From: Prevotella sp.
GTDB lineage: Bacteria; Bacteroidota; Bacteroidia; Bacteroidales; Bacteroidaceae
Reading direction: 5' to 3'
DNA: 43,749 nucleotides
Assembly: GCA_024695705.1 (NCBI GenBank)
Contig: JAILHP010000190.1
Coordinates: 1 to 43,749, forward strand
Shown here: one piece after another, positions 32,717 through 40,394 of the stretch
Layout: every line of letters starts with the position of its first letter
How positions within the stretch are numbered: position 1 is the stretch's first letter
The notes under the pieces: generated by a model
Told to the model about the DNA's origin: nothing
The model's input: the letters and a program-made list of their open reading frames with translations, nothing else
Databases searched by the model: none
Position numbers and translations under genes: made by a program

Positions 32717-33324
32717 AAAAGAATCGCTTTTGGATCATTGCTGTCGGCACTTTGGCCTTCATTCTTTTCCTGTTGGCAGCCTTCTTTATATATAATAAGG
32801 TAAAGAGCAACGACATCAGTCTGACCACTGATGACCGTATTGACGTTACCCCCCAGCAGATTCGCTCCATGCGAGCCATTGGCCAGTGGGAGTTCCTCAG
32901 CATCAGCGACGAAGAAATGATTGACACCATCAGGCGCGGCATTTTCTTCGATGACCAGTTAGTACGCATCTACTACGGCACGATGCGCTTAGGCATTGAC
33001 ATGCAACAACTCCGAGACAGTGCTTTCACCTCCCGAGGCGATACGCTTGTTGTGGCACTGCCTCCCATCCAACTGCTTGACAATAACTTCATTGACGAAG
33101 CCCGTACACGTTCGTTCATCTCCAAAGGCGAATGGAGCGGTGCCGACCGTGAAGCCCTTTACCGTCGGGCTCGGCAGAAAATGCTGCGTCAGTGCTTGAC
33201 ACTTGAAAACCTCCGGCGTGCCCAGGAGAATGCCGATGAGCAGATCTCCGATATGCTCCGCGTCATGGGATTCGAGCACGTCAGTGTAACTTTCGATACC
33301 TCCCCCCTTAATCCTAATCTGTAA
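32713..33324 (+). CDS. DUF4230 protein 2, membrane anchored
   Basis: 203 aa. One transmembrane helix (residues 7-26, WIIAVGTLAFILFLLAAFFI) precedes a DUF4230 domain (MRAIGQWEFLSISDEEMIDTIRRG, IYYGTMRLGIDMQQL, LVVALPPIQLLDNNFIDEAR), similar in pattern to the preceding protein. The pair may form one complex at the membrane. Its ATG overlaps the upstream stop codon by 4 bp and the AGCS symporter gene begins 13 bp after its end, so all three are probably translated from one message. Confidence 0.78.
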   Translation: MKKNRFWIIAVGTLAFILFLLAAFFIYNKVKSNDISLTTDDRIDVTPQQIRSMRAIGQWEFLSISDEEMIDTIRRGIFFDDQLVRIYYGTMRLGIDMQQLRDSAFTSRGDTLVVALPPIQLLDNNFIDEARTRSFISKGEWSGADREALYRRARQKMLRQCLTLENLRRAQENADEQISDMLRVMGFEHVSVTFDTSPLNPNL

Positions 33325-33337
33325 TCCGTATTCCAGC

Positions 33338-34720
33338 ATGATCGACCTGCTCACCACTATCAGCGACTTCCTATGGGGATGGCCCATGATTATCCTGCTT
33401 CTGGGAACCCACATTTACCTCACCGTGCGACTGCGCTTTCCGCAGCTACGCATCTTTACGGCCATCCGCCTGTCCGTCAAGAAAGACGCTGACGGTCATG
33501 GCGACGTGTCACAATTCGGTTCCTTGGCTACGGCCTTGGCTGCCACCATCGGAACAGGTAACATCATCGGTGTGGCTACGGCTATTGCGCTGGGCGGACC
33601 AGGTGCCGTGCTGTGGTGCTGGCTGACGGGTGTGTTCGGTATTGCGACGAAGTACGCAGAGGGTCTTTTGGCCATCAAATACCGCGTGAAGACAGAAGAC
33701 GGCCGCATGCTCGGCGGCCCCATGTATGCACTCGAACGCGGACTGGGCTGGAAATGGCTCGCTGTGCTCTTTGCCTTCTTTACCGCCTGTGCCTCCTTTG
33801 GCATCGGCAACACCGTACAGGCCAATGCCATTGCCATGCTGGCCAACGATTCCTACGGCATCTCACCCTACCTATCAGGAACTGTCATCTGCATTTTGAC
33901 AGCAGCCGTCGTGCTTGGCGGTGTCAAGAGCATTGCCCGTGTCTGTTCCATGCTAGTGCCCTTCATGGCATTCTTCTACGTGTTAGGTTGTCTGGTCATT
34001 CTCGGCATTAACTGGCATTTCCTTTGGCCGGCAGTCAAGTTGATTGTCGTGTCGGCATTCTCGCCTGAAGCAGCTGGTGGAGGTTTGGTAGGTTCTACGG
34101 TCATGATGGCAGCCCGTTTCGGCATTGCCCGTGGTTTGTTCTCCAACGAGTCGGGCCTGGGTTCCGCTCCCATCGTGGCAGCCGCTGCCAAGACGCGAAA
34201 CCCGGTGCGTCAGGCACTGGTCTCGTCAAGCGGCACGTTCTGGGACACCGTTGTCATCTGTGCCATTACAGGTCTGGTTATTGTCAGCAGCATCTTGGCT
34301 TACAGCGACATAGACTACTCCAACGGTGCTGCGCTTACCAAAGCGGCCTTTTCGAAGATTCCCTATTTAGGCACGCCACTGCTCTCCTTCGGTTTGCTGA
34401 CCTTCGCATTCAGTACCATTCTCGGCTGGTGCTACTACGGAGAGCGGGCAGTGGAGTATCTCGGCGGTATGCGCTGGGTAAGGGTGTTCCGTGTGCTCTA
34501 TATTGTTGCCGTCTTCGTGGGCAGCGTCATCAACCTGAGTCTTGTCTGGACGTTTGCCGACTGCGCCAACGCCCTCATGGCCATTCCCAACCTGCTCTCA
34601 CTGCTCTTCCTCAGCGGCATTGTAGTTCATGAGACGCGCACATACTTATGGCACAATCAGCTCGATGCCTACGACCACGAGACGGTTTCCGCTGACTCGG
34701 AAACGAACGTCACGTCCTGA
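33338..34720 (+). CDS. Alanine/glycine:sodium symporter family (AGCS) protein
   Basis: 460 aa, inner membrane, about ten transmembrane helices. The AGCS pattern is clear: FGSLATALAATIGTGNIIGVATAIALGGPGAVLWCWLTGVFGIATKYAEGLLA near residues 57-110, and GLFSNESGLGSAPIVAAAAKT near 265. Members import Ala or Gly with Na+. Its last 75 bp overlap the convergent trmO gene. The C-terminal tail (DAYDHETVSADSETN) lies in that overlap. Confidence 0.92.
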   Translation: MIDLLTTISDFLWGWPMIILLLGTHIYLTVRLRFPQLRIFTAIRLSVKKDADGHGDVSQFGSLATALAATIGTGNIIGVATAIALGGPGAVLWCWLTGVFGIATKYAEGLLAIKYRVKTEDGRMLGGPMYALERGLGWKWLAVLFAFFTACASFGIGNTVQANAIAMLANDSYGISPYLSGTVICILTAAVVLGGVKSIARVCSMLVPFMAFFYVLGCLVILGINWHFLWPAVKLIVVSAFSPEAAGGGLVGSTVMMAARFGIARGLFSNESGLGSAPIVAAAAKTRNPVRQALVSSSGTFWDTVVICAITGLVIVSSILAYSDIDYSNGAALTKAAFSKIPYLGTPLLSFGLLTFAFSTILGWCYYGERAVEYLGGMRWVRVFRVLYIVAVFVGSVINLSLVWTFADCANALMAIPNLLSLLFLSGIVVHETRTYLWHNQLDAYDHETVSADSETNVTS

Positions 34721-35323
34721 AAACGGCAGGCCATAGACGCGCTGCGCATCGTCGTGGTATTGCGGACGGGGGTCTTCAGACAGAATGGCCAGTAAGGCCT
34801 TCAGGTCATTAGCGGAGAACTGTGCCCGCAGCTCATTGGGCATCTCCACTTCTAAGCGTTTCCACTTCCTCTCATCAACAAAGCCACTGCGCACTCCCGT
34901 ATGGCTATCCACATACTCCAAGTAAGGTTTAATATCGAAGATGGGCGTGCCATCCATCAGGTCGGCACCCAATACGTGGATAACGCCCTCCTCTATTCGC
35001 GCAATACGTACTGACGACAGTCCCAGCCAATTGGGACGGAAAGGTGAGCGCGTAGCCCATACACCTACCCGTTCGTTTCCGCCTAGCAGTGGGGGACGAA
35101 CGGTAGCCTTGAAGGAGGAGGGAGCTTCCTTGATATTCTCCGAGAAGCCCCAGATAATCCACAAATAGTCAAATGCTTCCAGTCCTCGCAACGCTTCAAC
35201 ATTACGGAATTGCGGCTCAAAGACTACCTGACCACGCAGGTCGGGTACGATACCCGCCTGTCGGGGAACGCCGAACTTCGACTTCAACGGAGAATGGAAA
35301 TAAGCAATCGGTTCTATAATCAT
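34646..35323 (-). CDS. trmO: tRNA t6A37 N6-methyltransferase (TrmO/TsaA family)
   Basis: 225 aa from the ATG at 35323. TrmO methylates N6-threonylcarbamoyladenosine at position 37 of tRNA-Thr to give m6t6A. Family motifs are IAYFHSPLKSKFGVPRQAGIVPDLRGQVVF, GVWATRSPFRPNWLGLSSVRI and LMDGTPIFDIKPYLEYVDS; a C-terminal extension follows. The start at 35323 lies only 5 nt after a TACCTTTG element, so the message may have no leader. The ORF could begin at 35356, but that is upstream of the promoter. The 3' end overlaps the AGCS gene by 75 bp tail to tail. Confidence 0.9.
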   Translation of the reverse strand: MIIEPIAYFHSPLKSKFGVPRQAGIVPDLRGQVVFEPQFRNVEALRGLEAFDYLWIIWGFSENIKEAPSSFKATVRPPLLGGNERVGVWATRSPFRPNWLGLSSVRIARIEEGVIHVLGADLMDGTPIFDIKPYLEYVDSHTGVRSGFVDERKWKRLEVEMPNELRAQFSANDLKALLAILSEDPRPQYHDDAQRVYGLPFSGRDVRFRVSGNRLVVVGIELIVP

Positions 35324-35327
35324 GGTG

Positions 35328-35335
35328 CAAAGGTA
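35328..35335 (-). promoter_or_regulatory. -7 promoter element for trmO (possible leaderless message)
   Basis: Minus-strand TACCTTTG, exact consensus. With transcription starting about 5 nt after the G, the first base would fall on or next to the trmO ATG (35321-35323). Confidence 0.7.
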
Positions 35336-35397
35336 ATGAAAAAAACGTATAAGCACTCAGGAAAGCAGAGAAAAATGTAAAATAATACACTTTTTTC

Positions 35398-35428
35398 TTG
35401 GCGTATTACATATTTATTCGTACCTTTG
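35398..35428 (+). promoter_or_regulatory. Promoter for the MBL-porin-symporter genes
   Basis: TTG (35398-35400), 20 nt of spacer and TACCTTTG (35421-35428). The bases TTATTCGTACCTTTGC around the -7 box are the same as in the dispersed cassette copy at 19235, although the upstream half is absent. Confidence 0.8.
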
Positions 35429-35448
35429 CGCCGTCAAAACCAATAATA

Positions 35449-36180
35449 ATGAAAAAAACTCTTACTATTCTGCTTATGACACTGGCCACCATCACTGCCA
35501 GCGCACAGCGCAAGACCGACACTTTCACAACCCCGTCGGGCAAGCAAGTAACATTCACGTGCATCAAGCACGCCAGTCTTGAAATCAACTACAACGGAAC
35601 GGAGATTCAGGTTGACCCCGTCAGCGATGCCGTGAAGCCCGTGACCAACTACTACGACTTCCCCAAGGCCAACATTATTCTGATTACCCATCAGCATCAG
35701 GATCACTTCGACCGCGAGGCCATTGCCGCTCTACGCACTCCCGCTACGGTCATCTACGAGCCACTGAGCGTCTTTAACATGTGGTTCAACGGATTGCCTA
35801 TCAATAATGGCGACTCGGTACAGATAGCCGACGACATCCTGCTGAAAGCCGTGCCAGCCTACAACACCACCGAGGGACGCGAACAGTTCCATCCCAAAGG
35901 TCGTGACAACGGCTACATCCTCACACTCGACGGTCTGCGCATCTACATTGCCGGTGATACCGAGGATATTCCTGAAATGGCAGAACTCGGTCCCATCGAC
36001 ATTGCCTTCCTGCCCTGCAACCAGCCCTACACCATGACGGTCAATCAGCTGGTCAGCGCTGCCAAAATCATCCGTCCGAAGGTGCTCTTCCCCTATCACT
36101 ACAGCAATACCGTCATCGACCAGGTTACCATGTTCCTGGGCGGCACAGGCATTGATGTGAGGATCAGGGACTATAAGTAG
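35449..36180 (+). CDS. Exported metallo-beta-lactamase-fold hydrolase (UlaG/UPF0173-like)
   Basis: 243 aa from the ATG at 35449. A signal peptide (KKTLTILLMTLATITASAQ) predicts a periplasmic enzyme. The metal-binding motif THQHQDHFD (HxHxDH) is near residue 83, GDTEDI near 168 supplies the bridging aspartate, and FPYHYSN near 216 the last histidine. The compact fold resembles the UlaG-type MBL group that acts on small esters or lactones. A periplasmic location next to a porin and a Na+ symporter suggests it prepares a nutrient for uptake; this is inferred. Confidence 0.85.
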   Translation: MKKTLTILLMTLATITASAQRKTDTFTTPSGKQVTFTCIKHASLEINYNGTEIQVDPVSDAVKPVTNYYDFPKANIILITHQHQDHFDREAIAALRTPATVIYEPLSVFNMWFNGLPINNGDSVQIADDILLKAVPAYNTTEGREQFHPKGRDNGYILTLDGLRIYIAGDTEDIPEMAELGPIDIAFLPCNQPYTMTVNQLVSAAKIIRPKVLFPYHYSNTVIDQVTMFLGGTGIDVRIRDYK

Positions 36181-36214
36181 ATGAAAGATGAAAGACAAAA
36201 CATTAAACATTAAA
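36180..36214. repeat. 7-nt-period tract between MBL gene and porin gene
   Basis: GATGAAA, GATGAAA, GACAAAA, CATTAAA, CATTAAA; the first base is the last base of the MBL stop codon and the porin ATG follows 8 bp after the tract. Confidence 0.82.
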
Positions 36215-36222
36215 ACGCAATA

Positions 36223-37332
36223 ATGACAACAAGACTTATCAGACGCGCCACACTGGCTGTGGCGCTTGCTGCATTGAGCAGCACGGCGGCCATGGGTCAA
36301 GCCAGTGTGTCTGGTGGTTCACCCGCCAGAACCGAAACAGACTGGCTGCAAGACCTCACCTCACGTATCACACTCAACGGTTACGCACAGGCCGGATGGT
36401 CCTATCAGGACCCCAACGGACAGAAGCAGAATGCCTACAACCTGAAGCGTACCCTGCTCTGGGCGAAAGCCCGCATCACCGACCGATGGTCGTTCCTTTT
36501 CATGCACGACTTCTCCAGCGTCGTTCAGGAGTTTTATACAGACTACCGCGTCTCGAACGACAACGCGCTGAGCGTCCGCCTCGGACAGTTTAAGCACTCC
36601 TACTCCATGGAGAACCCCCTCTCCCCCACCCAACTCGAGCTTATTGACGTCTATTCGCAGGCCGTGCTCTATCTGGCCGGCGAAGGCCCCGATCCCCTGA
36701 ACGGCGTGAATTACGGCCGCGACATGGGACTGATGGTCTATGGTGACCTGCTGCAGAACCACCTGCACTACGAGTTGGCGCTGATGAGTGGACAGGGTAT
36801 CAACCGTAAGGACCAAAACAACCAGAAAGACTTTATCGCAAAACTCGAGGTACGCCCCTTCGACGGACTGCGCATCGTGGGCTCAGGCTATCTGGGTACG
36901 GGCTGTGCCGTAGGTACGGCAGCCTGGAACCCTAATATCAAGGTGGGCGACAACTACAAGCGCAACCGCTACTCGGTGGGTGCCGAATACAAGTCAACGC
37001 CCTACACAGGCAGTAAGTACAAGGAGGCCCGTCCGCTCTCCATCCGTGCCGAGTGGCTCGGAGGTGAAGACGGCGAGGTGGGTTCACGGGGCGGCTACAT
37101 CACCACAGCCATTCCCGTGGTCGATGCCCTCGATATCGTAGCCAGCGGCGAAACCTTCGACCGCAACACCAGCGTGGAAGGATGGGACCAGACGAACCTC
37201 ACTGTCGGCCTGCAGTACTGGTACTACAAGAAGTGCCGTCTGCAGCTGCAATACACCCGCTGTCTCTGTGGCGAGAACATCAGCACTAAAGACTATAACT
37301 GGATTCAGGCACAAGTTCAAGTAGCATTCTAA
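36223..37332 (+). CDS. Outer-membrane porin, phosphate-selective porin O/P-like
   Basis: 369 aa. A signal peptide with an AAMGQA cleavage region (residues 1-26) is followed by a long series of amphipathic strands (RITLNGYAQAGWSYQDPNG, LKRTLLWAKARITDRWSFLFMHDFS, DNALSVRLGQFKHSYSMENPLSPTQLE, YGRDMGLMVYGDLL) that match the OprO/OprP-like porin pattern. The chain ends in F, the usual outer-membrane assembly signal. The SSS symporter gene begins 3 bp after its stop codon, so a dedicated outer plus inner membrane uptake route is likely. The solute is not known. Confidence 0.83.
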   Translation: MTTRLIRRATLAVALAALSSTAAMGQASVSGGSPARTETDWLQDLTSRITLNGYAQAGWSYQDPNGQKQNAYNLKRTLLWAKARITDRWSFLFMHDFSSVVQEFYTDYRVSNDNALSVRLGQFKHSYSMENPLSPTQLELIDVYSQAVLYLAGEGPDPLNGVNYGRDMGLMVYGDLLQNHLHYELALMSGQGINRKDQNNQKDFIAKLEVRPFDGLRIVGSGYLGTGCAVGTAAWNPNIKVGDNYKRNRYSVGAEYKSTPYTGSKYKEARPLSIRAEWLGGEDGEVGSRGGYITTAIPVVDALDIVASGETFDRNTSVEGWDQTNLTVGLQYWYYKKCRLQLQYTRCLCGENISTKDYNWIQAQVQVAF

Positions 37333-37335
37333 ACT

Positions 37336-38859
37336 ATGGTTATAAAAGTATTACTGACCGTCATCTTTCTGGCCGTGATGATTGGTGTGGGACTCTATAC
37401 CCGCAAGCAGGCCAGTAGTGTTGAAGGTTTCGTATTGGGCGGACGTGCCGTAGGCCCCTGGCTCACGGCTTTCGCCTTCGGAACAAGTTATTTCTCGGCA
37501 GTGGTCTTTGTGGGCTACGCCGGACAGTTCGGTTGGAAGTATGGTCTTTCCAGCGCATGGATAGGTATTGGCAATGCTGTCATTGGCTCCCTGCTGGCAT
37601 GGATTCTCCTAGGTCGGCGCACCAAGCTGATGACGCAGCACATCGAGAGTCGCACCATGCCCGACTTCTTTGGCACACGCTTTGCCAGTCAGGGACTGCG
37701 CGTGGCAGCCAGCATCATCGCCTTCGTGTTCCTTATTCCCTACACGGCTGGCGTCTATAGCGGCATCTCCCGTCTCTTTGAGATGGGCTTCAACATCCCC
37801 TACGAGTATTGCGTGGTCATCATGTCCATCCTCACCGCTGTCTATGTCATTCTGGGCGGCTACAAGGCAACGGCCATGAACGATTTTATACAGGGTATCA
37901 TCATGCTCTTCGGCATTGTGGCGGTCATCGTCGCCGTGCTCTATGCACAGGGCGGATTGACACCTGCCGTCGAGAAACTGGCCCAACTGCCCTCCGATAC
38001 CGACCCGTCGGTCAACGGCGGCTTTGCTTCGTGGTTCGGTCCTGACCCATGGGGACTGCTGGGTGTGGTCATCCTGACCTCATTGGGTACCATGGGACTG
38101 CCCCAGATGGTGGGTAAGTTCTACAGCATCACGGACGAGAGTGCCATCAAGCGTGGCACCGTCATCTCGACCCTCTTTGCCTTTGTGGTGGCTGGTGGCT
38201 GCTATTTCCTTGGCGGTTTCGGACGTCTGTATGAGCCCGTCATTAACGAAGCGACCGGCAAGATTGCCTTCGACTCTATCGTGCCCGCCATGCTGATTAC
38301 ACTGCCCGATGCGCTCATCGCCCTCGTGGTGCTGCTCGTATTGTCGGCTTCTATGTCCACGCTGGCTTCGCTGGTGCTCACGTCGTCATCGACGATGACC
38401 CTCGACCTCATCTACCGTGACAAGAAGTCACTGCCGGGTGAGGTGGAAGAAGGAACCATCGACGACATCGTCGCCGAGAAGGTGGAGCGTCGTAAAGTGG
38501 TGGTGATGCGTGTGCTTATCATGTTTTTCATTGTTATCTCGCTGATGATTGCCCTCAATCCTCCCACGTTCATTGCCCAGCTCATGGGCATCTCCTGGGG
38601 CGCACTGGCAGGTGCCTTCTTGGCTCCTTTCATGCTGGGTCTCTACTGGCGTGGTGTTACCACCACCGCTGTCTGGGCCTGCTTCGTATGGGGCGTAGGT
38701 CTGACGGTTATCAACATGCTCTTAGGCAATCCCATCAATCCCATCAACTGCGGTGCCATCGCCATGGTAGGCGGTTTCCCCGTCACATGGATTGCCAGCC
38801 TCTTCACGCCGAAGCTCGACCGTTCGTTGGTCAACAAGTTTTTCGAATGCTATAAATGA
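37336..38859 (+). CDS. Sodium:solute symporter (SSS family)
   Basis: 507 aa, inner membrane, about 13 transmembrane helices. SSS features include GVGLYTRKQASSVEGFVLGGRAVGPWLTAFAFGTSYFSAVVFVGYAG at the N terminus (Na+-site helix), GLSSAWIGIGNAVIGSLLAW and SASMSTLASLVLTSSSTMTLDLIYR near residues 341-365. It resembles PutP-type transporters, but the solute cannot be assigned. It is 3 bp after the porin and abuts the convergent gene at 38860 without a gap; no terminator is seen between them. Confidence 0.92.
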   Translation: MVIKVLLTVIFLAVMIGVGLYTRKQASSVEGFVLGGRAVGPWLTAFAFGTSYFSAVVFVGYAGQFGWKYGLSSAWIGIGNAVIGSLLAWILLGRRTKLMTQHIESRTMPDFFGTRFASQGLRVAASIIAFVFLIPYTAGVYSGISRLFEMGFNIPYEYCVVIMSILTAVYVILGGYKATAMNDFIQGIIMLFGIVAVIVAVLYAQGGLTPAVEKLAQLPSDTDPSVNGGFASWFGPDPWGLLGVVILTSLGTMGLPQMVGKFYSITDESAIKRGTVISTLFAFVVAGGCYFLGGFGRLYEPVINEATGKIAFDSIVPAMLITLPDALIALVVLLVLSASMSTLASLVLTSSSTMTLDLIYRDKKSLPGEVEEGTIDDIVAEKVERRKVVVMRVLIMFFIVISLMIALNPPTFIAQLMGISWGALAGAFLAPFMLGLYWRGVTTTAVWACFVWGVGLTVINMLLGNPINPINCGAIAMVGGFPVTWIASLFTPKLDRSLVNKFFECYK

Positions 38860-39687
38860 TTACGGGAAGGGCCGCATCATGATGGGGACGGGGGTGTCTC
38901 CGAACATGGGACGGTCCTTACCCCAGATAGCTTCCTTGACTATGTGACCCAAGGGTAACTCGATCTTGGCTCCATTGTTAAACTTATAGTAGGGAGTGAT
39001 GATAGGCTCCGTTTCCCAACGTCCGTTCATAGGATTCAGATAACGCTGGGCACCGAGGTTTGCACCCCAATGGTTGCTGAAGCGAACGTCGGCGTAGCCT
39101 CCATACGACGTCGTAAAGGCATACGGACTGATGGCAGGCTGCAGGCGCAGGTCACCGGCATAGTAGTTGCCGAAAGCATGGAGCGACAACCAACTGGCCG
39201 CATCGTAACTCACGTGTCCGCCAAAGCCGTACTGAGTCAGTAACGTGCTCTGCATGGGCATCCAGTACTTGTTGGCATTGGCCGACAGCGACAGATGCAG
39301 CCGTCCGAGGTCTTGGAACAGCACCACCGAACCGGTATTCAAATCCATGAGTCCAGGCATGTGGTCCATACCGCCATAAACGCCCACTGCCGCATTTTTC
39401 CACAAGGGGAAGTATACACCGCTCATCTTGCCGCTCTCCACGTCATAACCCAAAGAACTGACGGCACCTCTATCTGCTCCTGGAGCCCCCCTTTCAACTC
39501 CCGAGGGGGCTTCAATACCTACAGGACTTACACTTGTGTCCCCCTCGGGGGATGACAAGGGGGCTGTGGGAGTGTCTGGCGTTAGGGTTTCCGTGACTGT
39601 AGGCTTCACTTCCTGTGCCATAACTGCTGCTGTCCAAAAGAGGGTCAGCAGTAACAACGCTATTCTTATTGACTTACGTGTTTTCAT
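38860..39687 (-). CDS. Exported outer-membrane beta-barrel-like protein, unrecognised family
   Basis: 275 aa from the ATG at 39687. A signal peptide (IALLLLTLFWTAAVMAQ) is followed by a low-complexity segment (about residues 26-70) rich in P, S, G and E that contains two GC-rich palindromic elements of a second sequence family. From residue 75 on, the sequence is strand-rich (NAAVGVYGGMDHMPGLMDL, VSYDAASWLSLHAFGNYYAGD, YGGYADVRFSNHWGANLGAQRYLNP) and looks like a small barrel. I did not recognise a family. An ORF start at 39708 is upstream of the transcription start predicted from TATCTTTG (39706-39713). An AAAGGA sequence precedes the chosen ATG. Confidence 0.72.
   Translation of the reverse strand: MKTRKSIRIALLLLTLFWTAAVMAQEVKPTVTETLTPDTPTAPLSSPEGDTSVSPVGIEAPSGVERGAPGADRGAVSSLGYDVESGKMSGVYFPLWKNAAVGVYGGMDHMPGLMDLNTGSVVLFQDLGRLHLSLSANANKYWMPMQSTLLTQYGFGGHVSYDAASWLSLHAFGNYYAGDLRLQPAISPYAFTTSYGGYADVRFSNHWGANLGAQRYLNPMNGRWETEPIITPYYKFNNGAKIELPLGHIVKEAIWGKDRPMFGDTPVPIMMRPFP
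39483..39512. repeat. GC-rich palindromic element, second family, copy 1
   Basis: GCCCCC pairs with GGGGGC around CTTTCAACTCCCGA. In frame in the low-complexity segment of the gene at 38860. Confidence 0.78.
39536..39566. repeat. GC-rich palindromic element, second family, copy 2 (inverted)
   Basis: Read on the minus strand it gives AGCCCCCTTGTCATCCCCCG and then AGGGGG, which aligns with the copy at 39483 read on the plus strand. The two copies are thus inverted relative to each other, 23 bp apart. Confidence 0.78.
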
Positions 39688-39705
39688 TTTCCTTTCTTTT
39701 GACTG

Positions 39706-39713
39706 CAAAGATA
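39706..39713 (-). promoter_or_regulatory. -7 promoter element for the gene at 38860
   Basis: Minus-strand TATCTTTG, 18 bp ahead of the chosen start codon at 39687. Confidence 0.68.
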
Positions 39714-39825
39714 CGTATTATTTTCCTACTCTCATCACTTTTCCGAAAAAAGTTTTACCTTACGCTTTTCCTTTGGCTTCGCCGAATGTAAGATGCATCT
39801 CTGAAATGAAAAAAAACATCTTTAT

Positions 39826-39856
39826 TTTGCATTTCGCTCAATTTTCATTACCTTTG
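39826..39856 (+). promoter_or_regulatory. Consensus promoter for sigma/anti-sigma/receptor operon
   Basis: TTTG (39826-39829), exactly 19 nt of spacer, TACCTTTG (39849-39856): the best match to the complete Bacteroidetes housekeeping promoter in the window. The predicted leader is about 50 nt and contains GGAGG (39869-39873) and a 10-codon ORF that overlaps the sigma start. Confidence 0.85.
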
Positions 39857-39911
39857 TCTTAGGAAAACGGAGGTGTCGATTGTATTATGAGTAAAAAGAC
39901 TGAAAGAACAG

Positions 39912-40394
39912 ATGATTGACAAACGGGAATTTGAAACGATTTTCAGGCATCACTACGACGGGATGTTCCGACTGGCCAGGAAGATGCTGGGTGATGACGC
40001 AGAAAGTAAGGACGTGGTGAGCGACGTGTTCGCCCACCTGCTGGACAGCGGCAAGGACCTGCGAGCAGACACGCTCCAGAGTTATCTGCTGACCAGTGTC
40101 CGCAACCGTTGTATCAATCTGTTGGTCAAGAAGCAGCGTACGCAGGCAGTCGTCGTAGATCTGAATACGGAGAATACAGACAGGGAACTGCTGGATGACA
40201 TGTACCACTACATTGACGGACAGTTGCCCCCACTCTCACAGCAGGTGCTGCGTCTGCGTTACCAGCAGGGTCTGAAATACCGTGAGATAGCCGAAGCGCT
40301 GCAAGTCAGCGAGGTCACCGTACACAATCACCTGTCACAGTCGCTCAAACAATTAAAGGACCATTTTAAATCATTAGGTTATGGAATCAAATGA
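39912..40394 (+). CDS. RNA polymerase ECF sigma factor (Bacteroidetes FecI-like)
   Basis: 160 aa. Sigma region 2 is FETIFRHHYDGMFRLARKMLGDDAESKDVVSDVFAHLL (residues 7-44) with the SYLLTSVRNRCINLLVKKQR segment; region 4 is LPPLSQQVLRLRYQQGLKYREIAEALQVSEVTVHNHLSQSLKQLKDHF (from about 105), with its helix-turn-helix. It would direct RNA polymerase to promoters controlled by the adjacent anti-sigma protein and receptor. The start at 39912 is chosen from homology; a short ORF (39887-39919) overlaps it. The anti-sigma gene overlaps its end by 14 bp. Confidence 0.92.
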   Translation: MIDKREFETIFRHHYDGMFRLARKMLGDDAESKDVVSDVFAHLLDSGKDLRADTLQSYLLTSVRNRCINLLVKKQRTQAVVVDLNTENTDRELLDDMYHYIDGQLPPLSQQVLRLRYQQGLKYREIAEALQVSEVTVHNHLSQSLKQLKDHFKSLGYGIK

